Shown piece by piece: positions 1 to 6,131 of a stretch of 10,487 nucleotides of DNA. Numbering within the stretch: position 1 is the first letter of the stretch; every line of letters starts with the position of its first letter. Under the pieces are notes generated by a model that searched no databases, was not told the DNA's origin, and saw only the letters and a list, made by a program, of their open reading frames with translations. The stretch covers positions 1 to 10,487 of the forward strand of contig JAKLIU010000045.1 of NCBI GenBank assembly GCA_022709445.1, read 5' to 3'. The DNA comes from Spirochaetota bacterium. GTDB taxonomy: Bacteria > Spirochaetota > Spirochaetia > Treponematales > UBA12059. A program made the position numbers and the translations under genes.

Positions 1-17
1 CCCCGCGCCCCCATTCT

Positions 18-41
18 TCTCTGTGCCTCTGCGTCTCTGTG
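18..41 (-). repeat. Triple octamer repeat C(A/G)CAGAG(A/G), intergenic
   Basis: Just downstream of the stop codon of the M16-like lipoprotein gene, the minus strand reads three consecutive 8-nt units: CACAGAGA, CGCAGAGG and CACAGAGA. Purine-rich sequence flanks them on both sides, and the window ends before the other flank can be seen. From memory, strings of this ACAGAG type occur as dispersed intergenic repeats in many environmental bacterial genomes, but I know of no agreed family name or function. No RNA hairpin or terminator is evident in it. Because the element lies at the window edge, its full length is unknown. Confidence 0.6.
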
Positions 42-52
42 GTCTTCTTAAA

Positions 53-1597
53 CTATTCCAGCTTGCCGGTGAACCAGAGGTACTTGGACTTGTCCACCTT
101 TGAGATCATGCCGGCGTCGCCCACCACGATCCAGCTGATGGGGGCGCCCACCACGTAGGCCTTGACCGCGGCCACCACGTCCTCGGGGCTGATCGCGCGG
201 ACCTTGTCGATGAAGCGCAGGTACTCCAGGTGGTCGCCGAAGTAGAACAGGCTGGAGGCCAGCTGGCTGGCCATCTCCGCGTTGGTCTGCTGGTTGCCGA
301 AGAACGCGTTGACGTACTTGGCCTTGTAGGCCTCGATGGTCTCGGCTATGGGCGCGTACTTGTCCGCGCCGCCCTTCAGGTTGAGGGTCTTGCCCGAGGC
401 CAGGAGCGCGATGCTCTCGTCCACCCAGCCCTTCACCTCTCCCGGCTTCGAGGTCTTGTAGACCACCAGGGAGCCGTAGGGGTTGAAGAAGCCGTGGGCG
501 TTGGACCACACGGAGTAGCAGGCGCCGTGGTCGGTGCGCACCACCGAGAAGAGCAGCTCGTTGAGCATGGAGTAGGCCAACTGCAGGGTGGCGAAGTCCG
601 GGCTGGTCACTGCGGCGATAGGGTAGTCCCCGCGGACGTAGGCTATGCCCTTGGACTTGTCGAAGCGCTCCAGGTAGACCTCCGCCTTGGGCTCGAAGCG
701 GGGCACCTCCGGGACGACGACGCCGGTCCTGGGCATCTTGCCGATCGTGGCCTCGAGGGAGGCCACCAGCTTGGCGGTGTCGAAGTTGCCCACGGCCACG
801 ATGGCCATGCGGTCGGCCTGCAGGAACTGCCGGTAGTAGGCCTTGACCTCGTCCAGGGTGATGGAGGACAGGGAAGCCACCGTCCCGGCGTAGTCGGCCG
901 CGTAGGGGTGGCCGGCGAACATCTTCTCGTGGAGCCTGGACACGGCGAAGTTGTAGGGGTCGGCCATGCTCTTCTGGATGGTCACCTTGAAGTCGTTCTG
1001 CACCAGGTTGAACTGGGTGGACAGGAACGCCGGGTTCATGAGGCAGTCGGCGAAGACCGCGAACATCCCGTCCCAGTACTTGTCGATGGTGGACAGGTCG
1101 AAGGACGACCAGTCGTAGCCGGAGCTGGTGTAGCCGACGGCGCTGGACTTCTCGTACGCCAGTTTCTGGAGCTCGGCGTAGGGGTAGCGCTCGGAGCCGC
1201 GCGCCAGGAGGGCCAGGGTCAGGGCTTCGAGGCCGGCCTTCTCGGGGCTGACCATGGCGACGCCGCCCTTGTAGGCGACCTTCAGGCTGAACACGCGGTT
1301 GGCCGGGTTCTTCTTGACGATGACGGTGACGCCGTTGGACAGGACGCGCGTCTCGATGGTGGGCAAATTGGCGGCCATGTACGAGCCTGGCGTCGCGGGC
1401 AGTTTCCATGCCGAGACCGGCTGGGCGGGGAAGGCGTACGGGATGGGTTCGAACGCCTCGCTGGCCGCGGCCACGGCCTCGGGCTCCGCGACGGGAGCGG
1501 CGGGTTCGGGCGAGCCCACGCAGGCGGCGAGCGCGAAGGAGGCCAGCAGCGCGAGCAGGGCCAGGAGGGTCTTGTGCATCGATTCGGGTCGTTTCAT
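53..1597 (-). CDS. M16-family peptidase-like lipoprotein, inactive partner subunit
   Basis: Predicted envelope lipoprotein of 514 residues with the M16 (pitrilysin/insulinase) fold. The N-terminus has a basic n-region, a Leu/Ala-rich core and a lipobox LAAC ending at Cys26, followed by an Ala/Pro/Glu-rich linker to about residue 60. The N-terminal M16 domain begins near residue 80 (LSNGVTVIV), but the place of the zinc-binding HxxEH motif reads EALTL (124-128), so catalytic and metal residues are absent. The C-terminal M16 domain keeps the Arg/Tyr pair (R354, Y361 in RTDHGACY) that binds substrate backbone in this family. I chose the ATG at 1597 because GGGAGG precedes it with 7-nt spacing and it overlaps the upstream stop as ATGA; an in-frame ATG at 1612 would add only five residues. 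It is translationally coupled to the active M16 gene upstream and is probably its heterodimer partner. The M16 fold is confident; partnership is inference. Confidence 0.88.
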   Translation of the reverse strand: MKRPESMHKTLLALLALLASFALAACVGSPEPAAPVAEPEAVAAASEAFEPIPYAFPAQPVSAWKLPATPGSYMAANLPTIETRVLSNGVTVIVKKNPANRVFSLKVAYKGGVAMVSPEKAGLEALTLALLARGSERYPYAELQKLAYEKSSAVGYTSSGYDWSSFDLSTIDKYWDGMFAVFADCLMNPAFLSTQFNLVQNDFKVTIQKSMADPYNFAVSRLHEKMFAGHPYAADYAGTVASLSSITLDEVKAYYRQFLQADRMAIVAVGNFDTAKLVASLEATIGKMPRTGVVVPEVPRFEPKAEVYLERFDKSKGIAYVRGDYPIAAVTSPDFATLQLAYSMLNELLFSVVRTDHGACYSVWSNAHGFFNPYGSLVVYKTSKPGEVKGWVDESIALLASGKTLNLKGGADKYAPIAETIEAYKAKYVNAFFGNQQTNAEMASQLASSLFYFGDHLEYLRFIDKVRAISPEDVVAAVKAYVVGAPISWIVVGDAGMISKVDKSKYLWFTGKLE

Positions 1598-3063
1598 TTC
1601 GCGGCCTCCCACCAGAACGCGTTCTCGGGCGTGACGGTGACGAAGCCGGCGGCCTCGAGCGACGCCTTCTCGGCGTAGTAGTCATCTGGATTGATGCGCA
1701 GGGACACCACCGCGACGTTCCTGGCAACGTAGGCGGTCAGGTAGGCGGCTATGTCCTTGGGCTCGACCTTCTTCATGTTGGGCACGTAGCCGAAGAAGTA
1801 GTCGGTGGACGCGACGGACCACCAGAAGGACAGGGTCTCTATGAATTTCTCCGGGGTCTCCAGGGACAGGATCTGCTCGTCCTCGAGCTTCTGCTTGACC
1901 ACCCGGAAATCCTCGGCGGTGAAGTAGGCCGCGTCCTTGATCATCGCGGGAATCTCGGTCTCGGCCACCAGGCCCTTGAAGTGGACCTTGGCCCGGTCCG
2001 CCACCGGGGCCGTCGCGGCGTCGGTGAAGATGTAGGTTGAGAAGATCACCTGGCCGCCGTCGCGCTGGGTGTAGTAGTAGGCGTTGGTGTAGTCCTTGTC
2101 GTACAGGGCGGGGACCTTGTCGAAGACCGCCTGCTTGAAGCGGCCGTCCGGCTTCTGCAGGAGGTAGCCCCACACGTCGGCGGCGTAGGTGGAAGCCGGA
2201 TCGGCGAGCACGTCCGGGCCGCGGTAGCGCATCTCCACGTAGCCTATGCCCTTGGGGAGGGACTCGTCGGGGTAGACCAGGTACCTGGTCTCGGCGAAGG
2301 CGGGGGTCGGATGGGCGGGGGCGGGAGACTTCCAGGGATCCGCCGCCTTTTTCCAGGAGCCGAACCACTTCTGGACCAGGGCCAGCACCTCTTCCGGCTT
2401 GACGTCGCCGCCCACGAAGATGGCCGCGTTGTTGGGCACGTAGTACGCGGACTGGATGGCCTTCATGGTGTCGACGGTGGCCGAGCGGATGATTTTCTCG
2501 TAGCCGCCGACGTCCCTGCGCCAGGGGTACTTCCCGAACAGCTGGGTGTCCACCGCGGACGAGAACACGTGGTCGGGATCCGACAGGAAGCCGTTGATCT
2601 CGTTGACCACCACGTCCTTCTCGGTCTCGAGCTCGCCCGGGTCGAAGAGCGGCTCGCGCACTGCCCAGGACCAGAACTCCAGGCCCTTGGAGGTGCTGTC
2701 GGACGGCACGGTGAAGTAGTAGGTCACGTACTCCGTGGAGGTGCCTCCGTTCCACTCGGCCACGCCCAGGTCGGTCATGGCGGCGGAGAACTCGGTCTCG
2801 GTCCGGTACTGCGAGTTGCCCTTGAAGAGCATGTGCTCGTAGAAATGGAACAGGCCGACGGATTCCGGGGTTTGGGTGATGGAACCGCAGCGGAAGGTGA
2901 TCTGGATGCGGGTGAGCGGTACTGCGTGGTTTTCCAGCACGAACAGCTCGAGCCCGTTGTCCAGCTTGTAGCGGGTCAGGCCCTGGATGGGCGTGCCGTC
3001 CGCGTAGGCCGGCAGGGCGACGCACGCGATCAGGACGAGCGCGGCGATGATGGAACGTTTCAC
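1594..3063 (-). CDS. M16-family zinc metallopeptidase, catalytic subunit
   Basis: Exported zinc-dependent peptidase of the M16 family, 489 residues. A signal peptide (KRSIIAALVLIACVALPAYA) most likely ends at Ala21; a lipobox-like LIAC ending at Cys14 is also present but would leave an unusually short signal. The inverted zinc motif HFYEH is at 73-77, and the distal zinc ligand is Glu155 in VVVNEING, with Glu148 seven residues earlier, as in pitrilysin. In the C-terminal half, the usual Arg of the substrate-binding Arg/Tyr pair appears replaced by Phe314 while Tyr321 is kept (eye alignment). This is complementary to the downstream subunit, which has the pair but no zinc site. The start is the GTG at 3063, because GAGGAGG lies 8 nt upstream and the signal peptide follows directly; an upstream ATG at 3144 would put 27 Pro/Arg-rich residues before it. 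It shares a 4-nt overlap with the partner gene. Substrate is unknown; periplasmic protein or peptide turnover is likely. Confidence 0.9.
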   Translation of the reverse strand: MKRSIIAALVLIACVALPAYADGTPIQGLTRYKLDNGLELFVLENHAVPLTRIQITFRCGSITQTPESVGLFHFYEHMLFKGNSQYRTETEFSAAMTDLGVAEWNGGTSTEYVTYYFTVPSDSTSKGLEFWSWAVREPLFDPGELETEKDVVVNEINGFLSDPDHVFSSAVDTQLFGKYPWRRDVGGYEKIIRSATVDTMKAIQSAYYVPNNAAIFVGGDVKPEEVLALVQKWFGSWKKAADPWKSPAPAHPTPAFAETRYLVYPDESLPKGIGYVEMRYRGPDVLADPASTYAADVWGYLLQKPDGRFKQAVFDKVPALYDKDYTNAYYYTQRDGGQVIFSTYIFTDAATAPVADRAKVHFKGLVAETEIPAMIKDAAYFTAEDFRVVKQKLEDEQILSLETPEKFIETLSFWWSVASTDYFFGYVPNMKKVEPKDIAAYLTAYVARNVAVVSLRINPDDYYAEKASLEAAGFVTVTPENAFWWEAAK

Positions 3064-3091
3064 TTTTCGGGCCTCCTCGAGAACCGGCCGT

Positions 3092-3117
3092 CTCCCGGGG
3101 GAGTCCCCTCGCGGGGA
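3092..3117 (-). other. Two small hairpins in the M16 operon leader
   Basis: In the predicted 5' leader of the M16 operon, the minus strand can form TCCCC-GCGA-GGGGA (3104-3117), a 5-bp stem closed by a GNRA-type tetraloop. A second small stem, CTCC-CCCG-GGAG (3092-3103), follows one nucleotide closer to the gene. They lie about 30 nt upstream of the GTG start. They could stabilise the leader or tune translation, but short GC stems are frequent by chance in DNA this rich in G+C. No U-run follows, so they are not a terminator. Confidence 0.3.
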
Positions 3118-3184
3118 TCCGGGCCGTTCCGGTTCAGGTTTCAACGTCGGTCTGATGGAGCGCCGCCCCGCGGCGCCGTGTCGG

Positions 3185-3213
3185 CAACAGGGTAGGTCCG
3201 CAATTCCCTGTTG
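3185..3213. promoter_or_regulatory. Operator-like inverted repeat CAACAGGG-N13-CCCTGTTG
   Basis: A perfect 8-bp inverted repeat: CAACAGGG at 3185-3192 and CCCTGTTG at 3206-3213, with centres 21 bp apart, about two helical turns. It overlaps the first two bases of the predicted -35 box and most of the predicted -10 box of the M16 promoter, so a bound dimeric regulator would block RNA polymerase. Neither candidate regulator nor second copy is visible in this window. The repeat is seen directly; operator function is inference. Confidence 0.45.
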
Positions 3214-3217
3214 TCAA
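3189..3217 (-). promoter_or_regulatory. Predicted sigma-70-type promoter of the M16 operon
   Basis: On the minus strand, a perfect TTGACA (3217-3212) is separated by exactly 17 bp from TACCCT (3194-3189), which keeps the three most conserved -10 positions (TA...T). Transcription would start near 3182 and give a leader of about 120 nt before the GTG at 3063. The region 3064-3384 otherwise holds only the leader hairpins, the operator-like repeat and a weak possible promoter for the plus-strand gene; I see no further gene in it. Confidence 0.5.
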
Positions 3218-3355
3218 GTTTCGCGGTCAGTCCGCACGAGGTCCGTATCGCCGGGAGCGGAGCGGGTTAGCCGGTTCGGGCGCGCGAGGCTCGCCCGTTT
3301 TCATTTCAACGGGAGCATCTGTCAGCCATTGCGACGGGCTTGGCCCTCCGGGCCA

Positions 3356-3369
3356 TACAATGGTATACC
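3356..3369 (+). promoter_or_regulatory. Weak candidate promoter for the mtgA-like gene
   Basis: A TACAAT hexamer (3356-3361) matches the -10 consensus at five of six positions and is followed directly by the palindrome GGTATACC (3362-3369). No good -35 sits at the right distance; TTGCGA at 3329-3334 is 21 bp away, which is too far. A start near 3368 would leave a leader of about 17 nt containing the GGAG before the ATG at 3385. Confidence 0.3.
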
Positions 3370-3384
3370 TCTGGCGGAGACCAG

Positions 3385-4332
3385 ATGCCCGTATCCCTCT
3401 TGTACAGAGAAGCCATGCTCGCCCTGCGACCCGCTCTCGCCCGGGCCGCCGCGGCCGGACGCCTGTCGGCCATGACCCCGGCCCGTCCCGCGGACCCGCC
3501 GGATCGTCCCCCGGAGGCGCCAGCGCCGCGCGGAAGCCGCAGCCGGCGACCGAGGGCCACCCGCGCCCCGGAACCGGTTCCCGTCCCCGCCGATGGGCCG
3601 TTCTGGGAGGATTCCGGCGCGCCCGGGGCCTTGCCCGCGCTCCCGCCTTCCCCGAGACGGAAGGTCCTGCGCGCCCTGGCCTGGACGGGCCGGGCGATCC
3701 TCCACGCTCACCTGGCGTTCATCGCGACCACCTCGCTACTCGTCGCCATCTACGCCTTCGTGGACCCGCCGGTCACCGTGCTGGCCCTGTCCCGCAAGTA
3801 CCTGGACGGCTGGACCATAACCCGGCCCCGCCCGGTCACCCTCGCCCAGGTGCCCAAGACCACCAGGCGCATGCTCGTTTCCATAGAGGACGGCAAGTTC
3901 TGGAACCATGCGGGCTTCGATCCGGAGGGGATCCGGCGGGCCCTGGCCATCAACAAGGATCTGGGCATACCCCTGGCCGGCGGCTCCACCCTGACCATGC
4001 AGACCGCCCGCACCCTCTTCCTGACCCCGGTCAAGAGCTACTTCAGGAAGTACCTGGAGGCGATCGTCACGCTGGAACTGGAACTGATCCTGAGCAAGGA
4101 GCGCATCCTGGAGCTCTATTTCTCGTGGGCGGAGTGGGGCAAGGGGATCTTCGGCATAGAGGCCGCCTCGCGCGCCTACTACAAGAAGGGCGTGGCGTCG
4201 CTGGGCCTGGACGAGTCGGCCCGCGTGCTGGCCATCCTGTCCTCGCCCATACGCTACTCGCCCTTCACGCTCGCCAAGCGGGGCCAACTCCGCCAGCGCT
4301 ACGAGTACCTGATCAAGAAGTACGGCGGCTGA
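3385..4332 (+). CDS. mtgA: MtgA-like monofunctional peptidoglycan glycosyltransferase (GT51)
   Basis: Membrane-anchored GT51 enzyme predicted to polymerise lipid II into glycan strands at the outer face of the inner membrane; no transpeptidase domain follows. From the ATG at 3385 it is 315 residues: a Pro/Arg-rich N-terminus (about 1-100), one membrane segment (about 105-126), then the catalytic domain. Motif 1 contains the catalytic E168-D169 and F178-D179; motif 2 is GGSTLTMQ (199-206), with Met where Gln is usual; motif 3 is RKYLE (221-225). The later stretch ILELYF...AEWGKGIFGIEAASRAYY matches MtgA rather than class A penicillin-binding proteins. The start is uncertain. The ATG at 3385 has GGAG 5 nt upstream, but the first 90 codons use more A/T-ending codons than the rest, and an in-frame TTG at 3631 would give a MtgA-sized N-terminus. 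Its 3' end overlaps the convergent DUF188 gene by 20 bp. Confidence 0.85.
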   Translation: MPVSLLYREAMLALRPALARAAAAGRLSAMTPARPADPPDRPPEAPAPRGSRSRRPRATRAPEPVPVPADGPFWEDSGAPGALPALPPSPRRKVLRALAWTGRAILHAHLAFIATTSLLVAIYAFVDPPVTVLALSRKYLDGWTITRPRPVTLAQVPKTTRRMLVSIEDGKFWNHAGFDPEGIRRALAINKDLGIPLAGGSTLTMQTARTLFLTPVKSYFRKYLEAIVTLELELILSKERILELYFSWAEWGKGIFGIEAASRAYYKKGVASLGLDESARVLAILSSPIRYSPFTLAKRGQLRQRYEYLIKKYGG

Positions 4333-4807
4333 GGGCCAGCCTCGACGCGGCGGCCAGGGCGCGGTCCAGGGCGCCGGCGAAGGCCCGTGCCTCCCGCGGC
4401 CCGTAGCCTCGGCCCCTGTCCATGGGGGCGGCTATCCCGGCCTTGCGGAGCTCCTCGGCCCGGTCCCTGAGCGACAGCCGCTCGCGCACCGTGCCCGCGT
4501 CCCAGCTCTCCCCGCGGTCGTTGATGACCAGGAGGCCCGCCTCCACGGCCCGCGCGGCCAGCGGCAGGTCCCGGGTGACCAGGATGTCCCCGGGCAGGGC
4601 GGCGGCCAGCATCCTGTCGTCGGCCATCCCGTCCCCCGCGGCGACCAGCTCGGCGCGCAGGTTCTCGCCCGCGGGCAGGGGGATCTTCCGGTTGGAGACG
4701 AAGACGGCCTCGATGCCCGCGGACTCCCCGGCGGGCTTGCGGGTCCTGCGGCCTATCAGCTCCCTCGCTTCGCGGGGCAGGGAGTCGGCGTCCGCCCACA
4801 CGGTCAC
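4313..4807 (-). CDS. YaiI/YqxD (DUF188, UPF0178) family protein
   Basis: A 164-residue protein covering the whole DUF188 domain, a small PIN/NYN-like fold of unknown function. Recognisable blocks are VWADADSLP near the N-terminus (residues 3-11; family form VDADACP), AGDGMADDRMLAA (58-70, family VG.G.D.ADD), GDILVTRDLPLAARAVE (73-89), INDRGE (95-100) and ERLSLRD (109-115), followed by a basic Ala/Arg-rich tail. The conserved acidic residues (D6, D8, D63, D64, D74, D80) are compatible with a metal-dependent nuclease-like site, but no activity is established for the family that I can cite. The GTG at 4807 was chosen because GGAGG lies 7 nt upstream and it overlaps the manA stop as GTGA, implying translational coupling. 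The last 20 bp overlap the convergent glycosyltransferase gene. Confidence 0.87.
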   Translation of the reverse strand: MTVWADADSLPREARELIGRRTRKPAGESAGIEAVFVSNRKIPLPAGENLRAELVAAGDGMADDRMLAAALPGDILVTRDLPLAARAVEAGLLVINDRGESWDAGTVRERLSLRDRAEELRKAGIAAPMDRGRGYGPREARAFAGALDRALAAASRLALSRRTS

Positions 4808-6072
4808 GGCGCAGCCTCCATGCCCGGCCGGGCCCTGAACAGGGAGCCCTCGCCCCTGACCGAGTATTCTCCCTCGCAGGCGGGCACGAACAGCGAACGC
4901 CCGGGCGTCAGCTCCAGGCTCACCCCGTCGCTCCCGGCGACGTACAAAAGGCCCGAATTGCAGAAGAGTATCTCCGGCAAGCCGGGACGGCCTTCCGTGC
5001 GCACGGCACGCTTGCCGTCCGCAAAGTCCCTGCGGGAGAGCTGGAACTCCTCGGCGGGCGTCTCCCAGCATTCCCAGCCGTCCGGGCCGGGTACCGCGGC
5101 TCCGGGCAGCTTCCGCCCGGTGTCGAAGCTGAGCACCGACAGGAATTCCGGCAGGTCCAGGTGCTTGCGGCTCAGGCCGCCCCTGACGCGGTTGTCCGAG
5201 TTGGCCTCCAGCTCGATCGCGGCCCCGGAGAAGTACGCATGCGGCTCGCCTGGGGCGATGTACAGGCCCTGGCCCGGTTCCAGGGTGAACTGGTTCATGA
5301 CCAGGGGCGCCAGTGCGCCGATGTCGCCGGGGAACCGGTCCATGAGCATGAGCACCCGCCCCAGGATGCTTTTCTGGACGGGACCGCAGGCCGCGCCCGA
5401 GCCGAACCCGGCGGTGCCGCCGCCGAGTATCCGCTCCATCCTGGCGCGCATGGCATGCAGGATCTCCGCCTTGCGGGCTTCCCGGGAGCTGACCATGGTA
5501 TAGAAGAAGACGCTCAGCTCCAGCCTGCCCGGATTGGAGGCGAGCCTGCCGGCGAAGGATCTCCACGAGTCGGGGGCGACCAGCTTCAGGCAGGCCAAGG
5601 TCTCGTCGAGGTCCCGGAAACCGCACAGGCCCTCGAAGCGCGTCAGCGCGACTATGATTTCCGGCTTGCTGTTGGCGTCGCGGTAGTTGCGCTCCGGCGC
5701 GCCGGCGGGAATGAACAGGTGCTCCTCCCGCAACCAGCCGCGCTCGGCCTTGATGCCGGCTGGATGCGCGTGGATGGACAGGGGGCGGGCAACGGCCATC
5801 GCCTTGAGCAGGTAGGGCAGCCTTCCCGGCCAGCGATCGGCCGCCCGTACGCCCAGCATGCGGACCGGGTCGGAGGCCACCAGCTCGTCCAACCCGAGCT
5901 CCGGGCCCGTGCCCGCCGCCCGCACGCGGGACGGGGCGGCCGGATGGGCTCCCATCCAGAGCTCCGCCCAGGGCTCGCCGCCGGGGTTGTCCCTGCCCAT
6001 GAGGGCGGGCAGGTAGGCTGAATCTCCCCAATCATATTTTTGGATGGCATTTTCCATCGAGTACAGGGCCAT
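4804..6072 (-). CDS. manA: Mannose-6-phosphate isomerase, class I
   Basis: Cytoplasmic zinc enzyme interconverting mannose 6-phosphate and fructose 6-phosphate, linking glycolysis to GDP-mannose and surface-sugar synthesis. The 422 residues match E. coli ManA end to end (slightly longer than its 391): IQKYDWG (10-16), PWAELWMGAHP (34-44), LSIHAHP (98-104), KPE (136-138), PHAY (277-280) and the ELEANSDNRVRGGL block with Arg297. Expected zinc ligands are H103, E138 and H278; the fourth, normally Gln in LSIQ(V/A)HP, reads His101 here. A Gly-rich insertion (about 217-230) sits in the helical domain. The start at 6072 is the first ATG and lies 5 nt after a predicted -10 box; an ATG at 6057 also fits the family, and neither has a clear ribosome-binding site. 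It is the first gene of a two-gene unit with DUF188 and lies 59 nt downstream of the helicase gene. Confidence 0.93.
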   Translation of the reverse strand: MALYSMENAIQKYDWGDSAYLPALMGRDNPGGEPWAELWMGAHPAAPSRVRAAGTGPELGLDELVASDPVRMLGVRAADRWPGRLPYLLKAMAVARPLSIHAHPAGIKAERGWLREEHLFIPAGAPERNYRDANSKPEIIVALTRFEGLCGFRDLDETLACLKLVAPDSWRSFAGRLASNPGRLELSVFFYTMVSSREARKAEILHAMRARMERILGGGTAGFGSGAACGPVQKSILGRVLMLMDRFPGDIGALAPLVMNQFTLEPGQGLYIAPGEPHAYFSGAAIELEANSDNRVRGGLSRKHLDLPEFLSVLSFDTGRKLPGAAVPGPDGWECWETPAEEFQLSRRDFADGKRAVRTEGRPGLPEILFCNSGLLYVAGSDGVSLELTPGRSLFVPACEGEYSVRGEGSLFRARPGMEAAP

Positions 6073-6077
6073 GCGGC

Positions 6078-6106
6078 AGTGTATATCCGCTCCGCTCCGT
6101 TGTGAA
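6078..6106 (-). promoter_or_regulatory. Predicted manA promoter with near-leaderless start
   Basis: The minus strand reads TTCACA (6106-6101; five of six), a 17-bp spacer, then TACACT (6083-6078; four of six). Only 5 nt separate the -10 box from the ATG at 6072, so transcription would begin at about the start codon, or some 15 nt before the alternative ATG at 6057. No Shine-Dalgarno is seen for either start. The 59-nt gap to the helicase gene contains no convincing terminator, so readthrough from upstream is also possible. Confidence 0.4.
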
Positions 6107-6131
6107 GGCCAAAGCGGAGGCTTCGTCGCCC

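Noticed and set aside
48..1727. Long Arg/Gly-rich minus-strand frame overlapping the M16-like lipoprotein gene
   Set aside because: A shadow frame of low complexity; the true frame has a signal peptide, lipobox and M16 fold.
3329..3361. TTGCGA paired with TACAAT as a full promoter
   Set aside because: The spacer is 21 bp, too long for a sigma-70 promoter; only the -10 element is kept as a weak candidate.
6084..6131. Possible terminator between the helicase gene and manA (CTCCGCT ... AGCGGAG)
   Set aside because: The arms are separated by a 16-nt loop and no U-run follows.
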